DNA from: Phytoseiulus persimilis
Taxonomy: Eukaryota; Arthropoda; Arachnida; Mesostigmata; Phytoseiidae
DNA: 64,000 bases
Direction: 5' to 3'
Assembly (NCBI GenBank): GCA_037576195.1
Contig: CM075104.1
Coordinates: 2,734,775-2,798,774, forward strand
Part shown: piece after piece, positions 25,924 to 37,400 of the stretch
Layout: every line of letters begins with the position of its first letter
How positions within the stretch are numbered: the first letter of the stretch is position 1
Program-made: the position numbers and the translations under genes
The notes under the pieces: generated by a model
What the model saw: only the letters and a program-made list of their open reading frames with translations
Database searches by the model: none
What the model was told of the DNA's origin: nothing

Positions 25924-28900
25924 TATAGTGGTTTGGCTTTCTGCTCAGTTTGTCCGTCTGCCTGGCCGCAGCCTCCTGCTGGCACTTCTTGTTGCTCGGT
26001 CGCTAGTTCGCTCACTTTCCTCGTCGGGTACCTCGCTTGTTTTCTCGCTTACTTGCTGGCTCGTTGTTGTTCTTTTTCACTGGCTGGTTGGCTGAGTGGC
26101 TAGATGGCCCGCTGCCTAGTAGCTAGCCACTCACTGCTGTTGATGCTGCCTCACTGGCTGGCTGGCTGACTGCCTGCCTGCCTGCTTCGCCTCTGTCTGT
26201 CTGTGTGTGTGGTTCGTTTGTTGGCAGCGGCGGCGGCGGCAAGCAAGCTGGCTGCCTGGCACTCCGATTGACTGGACGCCTGGCTGACAGGAGGGTTAGA
26301 GGGCTCGCTAGCTCGCTAGCGGAATGGTTGGCTAACCCGCTCGGTCGCCTGTAAGTGTGTAGCCTGGCTGCCCGGCTCGGTCAGCTGGCGTTTGGTGGTG
26401 CGCTGCGGCTCCCGCTCTAGCAGCCAACACGGGCGAGGAAGGCAAGTTGGCAGCGAGAGGGCCGTTCGCTGGCAATGCGCTCACAGCCGCCGCGACCGTC
26501 GATCGGGAGAGGGAAGCCGCAGCTGGCTCCGCTGCCGTCGTCGGGAGGCAAGTCGCCACCGCCACGGTCCCGAGCGGCAGCGAGTGCTCTATCTAGCCAG
26601 CAGGCCACTGCGCTCCGCCGACACCGCTCTACGCGCACCACAGGGCCCTGATCGACGGACGGACTGACAGACGGACCGACCGACCGACACCACTCGCGCG
26701 CACACACACAGACTCAGGTTTTTCCGCGCATGCGTGTCACAGAGCGTTCAGAGACCGTGATACGGTTGTGATACGATTGCGCACCAACGTCGGCTGCGGA
26801 CCTCAACGTGAACTCCTTGCTCATACAGCGCCAGCACTGCCAACACCACCACCTTGGCACCACAGTTCCTGCAGCAGTGCATCACTCTCACACCAATAGC
26901 CGCCGCAGCAGGGGCTGCCGCGGCTACACGCGCCTCACTCGTTCGCTCATCTTTTGCTTCTCTCGCTTACCACCACATGCTCCTGCGGCGACTGCAGGCC
27001 ATGCGCGCGTTTACTATCCACTACACTATATATTTTTTTGGATTGTCGACCATTATGTGATCAACCTAAGCTCAAACCCTCAATCGACGGCGAACAGGCG
27101 GAGGGAGCTCTTTTGAGCTGGGCCGCCTGTCTGGCTGTTGATTTTATAGGGAATGACGACACATCAACCAATAAACAGAAAGACAAGCACATCAGCGGAC
27201 GGACAGACGCAAAGCCAGGTAGAGACGGAGGCGGACCGGAAGGGACCGCGTGGAACGGCTCAGCATCCTCAGTCGTTTCGCTCCGTCTTTTCCCACAACA
27301 GGTCGGCGTATTTTCCTCACAGCTGTCGTCGTAGTTCTATTCGTCCTGCGTGCGGGCGGGCTGCAATCTATTGCCTCCGAGCTGCCAGGGATTGACTGCG
27401 AGGACATTCCTCCAATTATTTGTCCTGATTCAGTGCAGTCTTTTATGATGAGCATGAATGGGAGTTCAATCCAAGGCAGCAAAACTCTCTGCGTCATATT
27501 GGCGAGCTGACCATCGCTGTCGCTGCGTATTCCTGTCGCTGATTTGGTTCCGAATCCGCACTTTGCACGTCATCGTTTCCGCAGGGAGAAAAGTGTCAAA
27601 GCGCTGAGTTCACGCAACTTGACAGTTGTCGCTCTCGAAAATTTCCGCGCGCGCTGGACTCTCTGACCTAGTCAACGAGAGGCTCACACACGGAGCGAGC
27701 AACAGGGCTTTTTCTCCTATTGGAGAGAGCAGGAGGGGAGGAGGAGACATAGCAAAGGCAAGCAGAAGAAACACAGGGTGGCCAGACGTTATTCGGTCGT
27801 ACCACGCGCACTGTTCGCAAGTTTGGCTCAGCACCAAGATGATTTGAATCTCGCGAAAAAAAAGCACGCTTGGAACCTCCCCGAAGCGAACCCTTCAGAG
27901 AGGAAATCGAGCAGAAACCAAGAGACGCAGAGGTTTGCCGGGGAATCGACGATAAACTCGACGGAGGTCATAAACTGAACGAGAGAGAATGTTCTCGGAT
28001 CCCGATCTGACCTTGTTCATCGAATAACGAACTTGCGACTCTTGGAAATTGACCGTGCGGATGATTTGTGACTCCAGCGATTCAACGACGATTCGGTAAA
28101 CGGCCAGCAGCGGGTGAAAGAGGAAACCATTGATTCCAATTCCATTAACCAACGTTTTCCATTAGGTAGATATACTCGTACTCCCATCAATTCCTCTTGA
28201 AATCATTCGAATGAGCCGGGGACCCGCCCAGTTCTCCTGCTCGGCGAGGTGAAAATGCAGAATCCTCGTGCCTGTCCTCCACACACAGATTGTGATCGCA
28301 TTACATGAATGCTAGAACTTCGTTTTCTGCTATCTCAGATGAAGACCGTGAGGAGGTGTTTCCATAGATCGACCGGTACGGAGGATTTGAACCGATCTTT
28401 TTCCTAATCCCGCTTCTAGACTGTTGTGTGTGTTTCTGCGCTTCGTGAAGGCGACATATTCTTCGTGGAACTCCATGGACTATGGATTTCGAGCTCCGGG
28501 ACCGAGGATTCTACAGCCTGGTCTCAACATCTGAAGCTCTCGAGAAGGAGACTGTCTTAGAAAATACGGCAGGTGTCGTTCGCACTGGAAGGAAGAGGAG
28601 GTAGAGTTTGGAAACCGTATCGACGAAGCATCGCACCCTTCGAGGAGAATGACCTCGAGTCGAGAAGCTCGGATTCACCCCACCCGGCCGTTGATGGTGG
28701 TGACTGGTGTTGTTGTCACAAGCTTCGTTAAGAATCCGAGTGCGAGCGCGTCGCTTCTTCGAGCCATATCACCCGAGGCCGCTCATTGGCGCACAGAAGT
28801 GCGTAGGCTCTCCAGAAATCCCCTAGGAAAACGTTGGTACTTACGCACTGAAAAAAGTCGGGATATGAGTTCGAGAAACGGGGAAATGCATTTTGAGATT

Positions 28901-30868
28901 TATACAGAGCATCAAGTATTTGTTGATTACAACAGACAATGAGAACTCGTTAATCTTTGCTCTATATCGAATACAACTTTTTCCATTCGCACATCCCGAA
29001 CGGGGTCATGCTCAGTGGTGTCATCGCGCTTTGGCCGTCTCGGTCACCAGAGATCTCACTTCAGCATTTGTGAGCTCACTTAGGCTTCTAGTGACGGATT
29101 CACGAATGTCACAGCCGACTGAGGGCTGGTTCCGGGCCTCGAACGTATTCCTGAACCAATTGTTAGGATTCTACACATCGGAGCCATATGTATGCGCATT
29201 GATTCCTATCGCGATCGGATCAGTTCTCCGGGTGGAAATTCGATTTTTGTGATGTTTCTTTCGCGAACGCGAGCACCGGCGTATCCGTGAGAGAGTCCAA
29301 AATATCCGCTGGTCTCAAGATTCTGGGAAAATGTCGCGCGTGGGATAAAAGGCTCACAAGGCCGAATTGTGTGACCGGCAACCTACGATGCCGCTCGCGT
29401 ACGCTCATTCGCCATGAAGACGTTTAATTGCTGCACGACCGATCGATTTCGACACGTGATCGATGTAGCAACTGTACATCTTCCTCTTAACACGAAGCGA
29501 CTGAGCTTCCATCAATAGAATGCAGCTGTTGTCCCGTTGAATCTACATGTTCATGGTGTTGTCGTCGTTCACCATCTCAGCGTGGTACCAAGCCGGCTCG
29601 GAGAGCTTGTGAGTTACAGGGGAGAGGACCTTTCGATCTTTATCTCTCAGTTGTAGAATTTCCGGAACCGAGTCAGATGTTTCGCGTGAGACGCATGCGT
29701 TCCACAACATCATCGAACATGATAGGATCAGAGACGCTTCCTGAATGTGTTGTTCACTAAATGGGCGATTTTAAACGACGTTCCGATTAATATCAGTTGC
29801 AATGCGACGTGAACCCGATTATTCTGTATTCCTGCTCGATTTCCGCCGCGCGCTGCTCATCGGGTTTTCGTCATAAGCCGATACCGGGAAAATCAGGTCC
29901 TTGAAGGACTCAACCACCGGGCAAAACGCTCCCCCAACCAAGGGCTACCACCCACGCAATTGCTTCTCGAATCCTCATTTCACTCAACCTGTGTTCGACA
30001 GTGCATTTCGGCGCCTCTTTGAAGAAGCGTCCAAAGGAAGAGCGGTTCGAAGATCCGAAAACGCTCATCCCATTCACGGAACCTTCCATAAAAAACAGAA
30101 ACCGGTTTGCTGCGGAACAAGATATAGATATCGTATATTTCAGAGAGCACTTCGCTGAGTTAGCCGCAGACCGCAGGCGCTAACTCGAACGGAAAGCACC
30201 ACGCGTTCCGAGGCGACTTCGCGTTGAGGTAAGTGATGCACTTCTTAAAAGTCATCGACAAACTCAGACGTAGACCGAAAATTAACTGCTTTCAGCTGTA
30301 GCCTTTCTCAGTCTTGAAGCGAGTCCACCAGTGGATACGGCTGTCGGAACCAGTCACGATATTATTTCGCCATCTCGCACGTCCGCAACTCCCAACTCCT
30401 CCTTTCGGTCCAGTCGAACAAGTCCGACGTCAGGTCTGATCACGTGATTCTGGGTCTCGGGTATCTCGCTCTTTCCAATGTTTTCTGCGAGGAAAGAGAG
30501 ACGGACTTCCACTCTGACCAAGCATCTTGACCTCCATGTCAGATTGGTCCGCCTTGCGCAATCCGTTGAGAGCGACTTTTTCAGCACTCGATGGATCGGA
30601 ACTCGGTTCTTCCCGGCAGAACAAGCTCTATTTGGTATTGGAATCGGTCCTGTGGTTTTTGGCTCGCTTGAACCCAAGTCCCAGTGATGGAAGCGCCTAA
30701 AGTTTCGTTCCTCTTGCGGAAGAGGCGATCAATTAAGGATTTCACGCAGACTGTTCGTTCTGCGCCGAATTCAGACTCAAGCTTTTCTTGAAAGCATCGA
30801 GCGCTCCGCCAGACGGTCTTTTCAAGCTCCGAGTGGTTAAGGTCTCAATTTCCTTCGCTCCACTTCAG

Positions 30869-31274
30869 GGACATAGCTAGATGTGTGCGGGAGTTTCCCA
30901 GAGTGCTCCTAGAAGCGAACCCGACCCAGATGGAAGGGTGGGAAGTATCAGACTCGGTTGGGAAACGTTCACGTGTTTGCGCATCTGCTCCACCGAGGAG
31001 CCCGTTTGTTGCAGCTGCTTGGGCTGCTATCCGAGATGACTGCAGTGCGCACACACGTCGAGACAATGGCTTCCAGGATAACGACTCAAAGGATGACGAT
31101 GTCGAAGGAGATGCCGCCTCGGCTCGTTGTGTACGAATCAGCGACTATGTTGATTCTGCCGGGGTCGCTTGGAAACCGCCCCAGTCAGTAGGTCTAAAGC
31201 CGGGCGACGGGAGCCGTATCAGTGCGGAGACGTACCAGCCGGAGAAAGACCTTTCCGAGACGGATATCGTGTAA
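30869..31274 (+). CDS. Candidate terminal exon, Asp-rich, unknown
   Basis: A strong acceptor (pyrimidine tract TTTCCTTCGCTCCACTTCAG) opens directly into a frame running to TAA at 31272. It gives about 134 codons with natural-looking composition: an opening ARCVREFPRVLLEANPTQMEGW, an acidic block DNDSKDDDVEGDAAS and a C-terminus AETYQPEKDLSETDIV. There is no good ATG start, so it would have to be an internal or last exon of a plus-strand gene whose other exons I cannot find. No family recognised. Chance remains possible. Confidence 0.25.
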
Positions 31275-33625
31275 GCCCGCTTGAAACGATTCGTAAATCG
31301 CGCGCCGTATCCTTCTGTCCCACGTGAGTGAGAAATGCGTATTCAACGGAGGCGGGGCGTTTCCTTTCCATGAGGTGACTACAGCCCTCAGAGTTGAAAC
31401 GAGCCAGCGGACGTGTCGGTGATCGTGAAACTCGCAAGACCGGTTTGTAAGTAGTGATGATGTTCAAGTTCTTCCTGAGGTATGTCGGCGTCAGGACTTT
31501 CAGCCTGAGTGTGGCACTTCTCCGAGTTTATTGATGTGTTTTAGGATGTGGTTAGAGCCTTGGAGCTCTGGATGAGGGAGCCAACTTCGGGGCGAGTGTG
31601 AACAAGCTTCATTGAAGCTTCCTCACTTCCAACGAGCGAACATCGTCGGCTCAGACCAGGAACTGACTACAGCTTGATGCGGGAGGAGGGGCGAGCTGAG
31701 AGGAGAGGACTGTGACGGATCCAGGAACGATGTCTTTGAGACCATGACATGTCGCAGAGGGCGGCGCTTTGAGGGGGGTCTATAGTTGATGCTGATGGTG
31801 GTTAACATGGGCCGGACGAAAATCTTCGGAGGCCTTGGTTTTCTGCCGTCCGCCCCTTGGCTCAGGTCCCTTGACGCACAGACACTCGATTCATGAACTT
31901 GGTCCGCACTTCGCTCGCAACAGAGACGCCACCTGTTCGAGAACAGTGCAGGAACCGAGCACCGTTTGGACACGACAAACTCCTGAATCATTCGTCGCAT
32001 CCATCGTTCCAATCGCCGGGAACGAACATCTGGGGAGGAAGCCGGTTCCGTTCGAACACTCGTTCCAATCAAAGCCCTCATGCCCAAAACAACAAGCAGG
32101 CTCCCTTCCACAGTGTAGAAGGCGTCAGGAAGCAACGCACTCCCTCAACACGTTCACTTTGATTGCTCCGCTATGCGGATCAAGTGATAGATGCGGTCGC
32201 TGTGCGACGACTCCCCCGCAGGGACCCTCGAGTGTGCAGTCACTGTTGACTTCTCTCCATTGTCGCTGAGTCCGGAGCACAACGGAAATCTGAACCGCAT
32301 ACCACTTGAGCCGGGAACTTCGAGCATCATTCATTAATCTCCTCCCATCAAAGCATCGATGTGAATATTCTATTGCATATAGAATCGAGGAACTCAGGCA
32401 TCAGACTGTTCGAACGCATAGATGGATGGCATAGAACGATGAATGCCCGAACTCTCATCGTCCCACATACTCAATAATACGTCGCGATCGGAAGCTCTAG
32501 ATCTGCCCCGATTGAGTGGCCCATCGAGGACGGGCAAGGTGAGTTGGTAAGTGCTATGGAAGAAGGCTAATCGATGCTGCGGCGAAGTTTCGAAATACAC
32601 TCCGGCTCGAATTCGTTTTGCCTCTGGATGAGATGCGGCACGCACCGATCCTGTACAAAAAGGATGGAATTCTCTCGTTAGACAATCGTCGTTCCGTTCC
32701 GCATTCGATCCCCCTACATACACAGAGAAGGAGAGGGGCTCTGATAATATTCGGGAGTTCGGAAAAGCTTCCGGCGTCAATAGGCTCGTCTTCCCTCGTC
32801 CTTTTCTTCAACTGCGTTCACTTATATCCGTTTTGCCCGAGGGGACGACATTAAGAAGGAAGGGCCGCTTGATCGATACAGCAGGGAGCTATCGTCTCCT
32901 TCTCAGCAAAGCTCTGCGCGAGCCTCTGATATCCGAGACCGGAGCGTCTGCTTATGATAATCATTCTCATGCGAGGCCATTCCGCATAATACCATGTATG
33001 CCTGAACATGTGGGGAATAGCTACGGAATGCTCGTTCGCGCTATACGTGAGCATCAGAACGAATCTTAGGATTCAGCGAGCCACGAAATCCGTTGCTGGA
33101 CTTTCATTATTCCGAATTTGAGCAATCTATGGACGTCGCCGTGACCGCGGTCGGGTGAACAACAAATCGCACCATTCTTCCGGAACAAAGATCATGGAAC
33201 ATGAAATCGAATCCGCCAGAGAGTTCCCTGAGTGAAAGCCCGCGCTGCCGAGTTTCGTAAAGCGCTGGATCGATTCGATCTCTTTACGGCTTAACTGGGC
33301 CGAAATCATTGACGCGAAATCGAATTCAATCGTCGTCCGCCGAGCGAAAGAAACCGCACCGGACGTAGAGGGGCGTAAAGAGGCGAGGAGCAAGGAGGCA
33401 TCGGAGCTTGAATTAATCGTTGCCCTCTACTCCTCTGAGTGCAGACCGATGTTTTCGGGGAAATTGTTCTTTCAGAGAGTGTTGCCGTGCCCCGGATCTG
33501 TGGATCAGCGCGCGGTGCGTGGTATGTGTTGTGTTCGTATGCTTTTGATGCGTTTTTCCATGGAGGCAAGGAATCCCCCCCTCCTGGAGGGGGTGAGAGC
33601 AGCCACCGTCGCCGCAGACGACTAG

Positions 33626-34483
33626 ATGAAACGTTGGGAGCGGGATCATTGCGATCGATCCGCGTCGACGTCACGATTCGACGTCGACTGTTGCTTCGGA
33701 TGTGTGCAGGGAGAGGCTTGCGCAGCATTCCGCAGATCGTATCGCCGCCGGAGCGCCGCTTCCAGAAGCTCCACCGCAGAGCTTTCCCGTCGCCGTCATT
33801 GCGACAGAATGTGCTTCCTATCGACGGGATGCTCGTACCGTGTGGGGAAGCAGCACGCGTGGGGACAACCAGGCGGGTCTGAGTTCGAGGTGCAGGGCGC
33901 ACAGGCTACTGCACGATTTTCACCTATGATTCCAGCTTCAAGAACGACCAGCGTCGACACTGGAGAGCTGACTGAGCGAGACGTAGAGAATAAATCGTCA
34001 CCACTTTGCTCGGTCCCCCAGGTGCCGTTCGAAGCCACTCTCGCCGTTCTTGGAGGAACATCTTCAAGATCCCCCCGTCTGAACGTCGATTGGCAAGCCT
34101 CCTCACCGGCAGGTATCCTTCCCGGCACTCGTTTCAGACTCGCACTGGAACAGAAGCTCGTTCAACGGAGTGATTTGGGACCGCGAATTCATTTCGTTTG
34201 TCCGTCTTTGGGAGCCCGTGAATTTTCCCATGGGGCCCGGCAGGTCTGGATCAAGTTTTCAGTGCGCGTCCTCAGCGGAAACTGTTCAACGCATGCTGGG
34301 TTAGGAAGAACAATTCCGACACGTCTTCCGAAGCTGTTCCAGATCTCTCGGTTTCGTCCGACGCCTCGCTTGGGAAGGGAGAAACGCCTTCGTCGTGACG
34401 AGTCCCGTCATGAAGAGGGTTCTCAACACTGGGTCCCACACAATAGGCCACACAATACAGATCGGAGACAGTCGTTGGAATGA
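33626..34483 (+). CDS. Long open frame of 285 codons, doubtful
   Basis: Begins at an ATG and stays open for 858 bases. The first 70 residues are Arg/Ser/Cys-rich, typical of chance frames in GC-rich DNA. The middle (residues about 95-230) is more mixed in composition. The opposite strand is also open over most of 33902-33306, which points to a compositional cause. No domain or motif recognised. Confidence 0.12.
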   Translation: MKRWERDHCDRSASTSRFDVDCCFGCVQGEACAAFRRSYRRRSAASRSSTAELSRRRHCDRMCFLSTGCSYRVGKQHAWGQPGGSEFEVQGAQATARFSPMIPASRTTSVDTGELTERDVENKSSPLCSVPQVPFEATLAVLGGTSSRSPRLNVDWQASSPAGILPGTRFRLALEQKLVQRSDLGPRIHFVCPSLGAREFSHGARQVWIKFSVRVLSGNCSTHAGLGRTIPTRLPKLFQISRFRPTPRLGREKRLRRDESRHEEGSQHWVPHNRPHNTDRRQSLE

Positions 34484-37400
34484 AATTCGGTAGAGCTCAA
34501 CTGAGCAGGGACGCCTCGACGAAGTCGATGGCCCCATGCGGTTTACGGAATGAATGTAGACGAGAACGAGTGCGTGCAGTCGGACGATCTTGTGGTCGCC
34601 ATTCGAACATCGGCGGCTCCGGTGTTCGATGGAGGCATTGCAATTGTTCATCGGGGCGTAACACGGTTTAGACGTCAGTAATGATATGCATTACGTGCAG
34701 CCAGACAGCCGCACATAAACATACGCTGACAAGCATTTTTTTCTCTCTTTCTCGTCCGCCCGCGCTGAGAGGCGCGAACCCTCTGTGCCAGACAGAACTG
34801 CTCCAGTGAATACTTCCCCGTGTTTTTCCCTGCTGTCGCGATGCCCAGTCGCCCGAGTTGATCGTGCGGTTCCGATGAGAGCGGGAGTCGAGCGGGAATA
34901 CCCCAGAGAGCGGTTCCCATGACCCTTGGGGTTCCCAGAGTTCTGCAGGAATGTTTGCTTTACTTCCCCGAAGACGCGCGTTCCCCGTGTGCTCTGCTTT
35001 CCAAACTTCTCTTGTTTCTTGAGGTTGAACTCAGAGATCGTCGAGTCTCCGCGGCCAGACCTCCTGACATGATTAGTAGTGTTCTCCGCGTTGGAGCCAG
35101 TAATGTGGCGATGTAGCGAGTCGGACCCCTTTCCGCATGGACGTACGGGAAACCCACGTTTTGACTCAGAATCCTTCGAGAAATCCGTCGACCGAGGGGA
35201 GTTTGAGATTGTTGATGTAGCTGAGGAATCGATGCTGGATTCGATCCCCGAACCCAGCTCCGATAAGATCCATCGCGCTGAAAAGTATTGACGCTGACGT
35301 TCTAGGCCGTGCTCCCCGCAGACAGCGGAATTACTTTTGTTAACGTTCCAGGACAGTGAGACGGGGCTATCCGTTTTCATGGCGTACAATGGTCTGTGGA
35401 TGGTAGCGCTTTCGTTCCGTTCAATAGGCCCGAAATGAGTTTACGAACTCCGGGAAATGAACCCGCCGCTCACTCGACCGCTCGTTCTTTTAGCTGAATC
35501 GTACCGCCCAGCTTCCATGCTCCCTAGCGAGCCGAGCTATTCGCTGCAGGATCTTTGGGAGATCGTGCAACTTATTCATTGAGAAAAATGCCTCCCAATT
35601 CTCGGTCAGGTGACAAGCAGACGGAGAATATATGTTCGTCGACGCTGTTGAGCTTCATGGATAGAACGGAGGCCGTATGAAGTGTTCGGTGCAGTTTTCA
35701 GCTGGGGTCCACTCAAGCAAACTCGTCACTCAGGAGAATTGCTCTATCCATGCAAGAAGCTAACGGCTTGTTAGCGTCATTCGCGTGCTGGCAGAGTTGC
35801 TAGCTTGTCCAACGCGTGCAGCGGAATCCTCTGCTAGGAGCTGGCTTCAATTCCAGGACAACGAGCCCGTAACTCAGGAACATTATCAATTGCGTCTGAG
35901 GCCACAGCTCGTCTACGCTCTTTGCTAAACAACTCCGATGTTTTTCCCTCCCTTCTTCCCCCATTTGCGTGACGACGAGGCGGACAACCCGGCGGACAGG
36001 ATTTTCGGCACATAACGTGATCAGCATCCAAGATTTTGAGCTTTCGGCTTCTCCCCCGTTTCTCTCCGGGCTCTCGAATGTTCTAATTTCAAAAAGCGAA
36101 CCAGCCGGAATAGCTCAACGTGGAAAGAGGTTTGAGGGGGAAAATTACCGGGCTTCGATAGAGAAAGCAGAGCCAGGAAAATTGAGATCCATCACAACTT
36201 CCGGGAATCTCGAAGGAGGCGCAGCCTAATATCTCGATAATGGGGACTGACCAAACTTACCGGTATTTCGATACTTCAGGGCATCGGCGGGGGTTCTCAA
36301 TTGTCATACGCACGAAGGAGCTTCGCAACGGCCGAAAACATTCCTGCAAGTTCGGTCATCTCGTTTCATCCAACTCCATCACAAGAGCTCTGTTGAGCTT
36401 GCTCTCCCATTTAGGACGTTCGTTCCTGATGCCGAGAGCTCCATTAAAGCTGCAGAACATAAAATGAAAAGGTCATGGAAACGCCGTCTGCATTGAAGCT
36501 CTTACAATGACCCGGGTAGCTGGTGAGCTGTTTCCAGGGTCGAGATGAAGAAGCAAGCGAGATCGGAGCAGGACCCGGCCCCAGGGGCGCCTCAGCAACG
36601 AGTCGAGAGAACCCTCGTAGAAAGAAACATCGCTGCCGAAGTCAATGGTAACTGGCCCAAGCATCCGCGCCAGGTTCGAGGGACGTTCGGGTTCCCTGTC
36701 GGTGACAACCGATTCTGCATCTGGTCCGATCGAATGCTTTCAAGACCCTTCGCTCATCGCTGTGCGACTGGAGGAGAAAACTTCATTGGTCACGAATCGT
36801 CGAAATCAGGCCTCGAATTTCGGTGCTTTCGATGCGAAGGACCGAGCCGCAAAACCGTCTTGCCGAGTCCAAGACGACCGGGAAGGGGCGTGTCGACGAA
36901 GTTTTGAGCGGGCATCGTGTCGAAACTCAGTTCGCTCTCTTCATAAGGAGCCAACCCACGGTGTGCTCCTGGAGTTGATGGTCTTGTTGATCAGATGGCT
37001 GCGCGTAACACTTCGAGCAGAAGTGCATTGTCCTCGACGGGTGAAAGATGTTCAAGGCACGGAAAACTCCCGCGCACCCGTGAGGAGGCGAGGCAGCGAA
37101 GGCGAGAGCTGTGGAGGACGAAATTCAAAGCAGTCGTGGCGAACGGGCTCAGGGATAAAATTGAACGGAATACAAGAAATGTTGTTGTTTCAACTGGACG
37201 CGGCGAGCTTCGGCCAATAGGTTCGGCGCCAGCTTCACAATGGAAGCGTGTGCGATGGCGATCACTCAACTGTGCTCTCTCGATCTCACCCTGGGTGGCG
37301 TCGTTGTGTTTAGCAAAGGTGGTCAAGTTTAGGGCTCTTCCGACTGGGAACAGCCGAGCCGGCTAGACCCCTATGCAGCCGACGGGGCAGGCATCGAGGT

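Larger units (their letters stand above)
24343..27200. repeat. Low-complexity region rich in TGC triplets and GGCT/TGCC/GACT tetranucleotides
   Basis: Nearly 3 kb dominated by short slipping units on the plus strand. Examples are a CGCA tract near 24386-24403, TGC/TTG triplets at 24450-24560, TGG/GGCG triplets at 25432-25490, (GCTA)n then (ACTG)n at 25888-25923, TGGC and TGCC runs near 26155-26184, and GACC/GACG units near 26655-26690. Many strand-biased open frames (poly-Ala, poly-His, poly-Arg) arise purely from these units. It may include the promoter or 5' leader of calcineurin, read on the minus strand, but no core-promoter element is identifiable. Confidence 0.7.

Noticed and set aside
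34691..35389. 232-codon minus-strand frame
   Set aside because: Ser/Arg/Gly-rich without motifs, no splice context, and a charged repetitive C-terminus that looks like chance.
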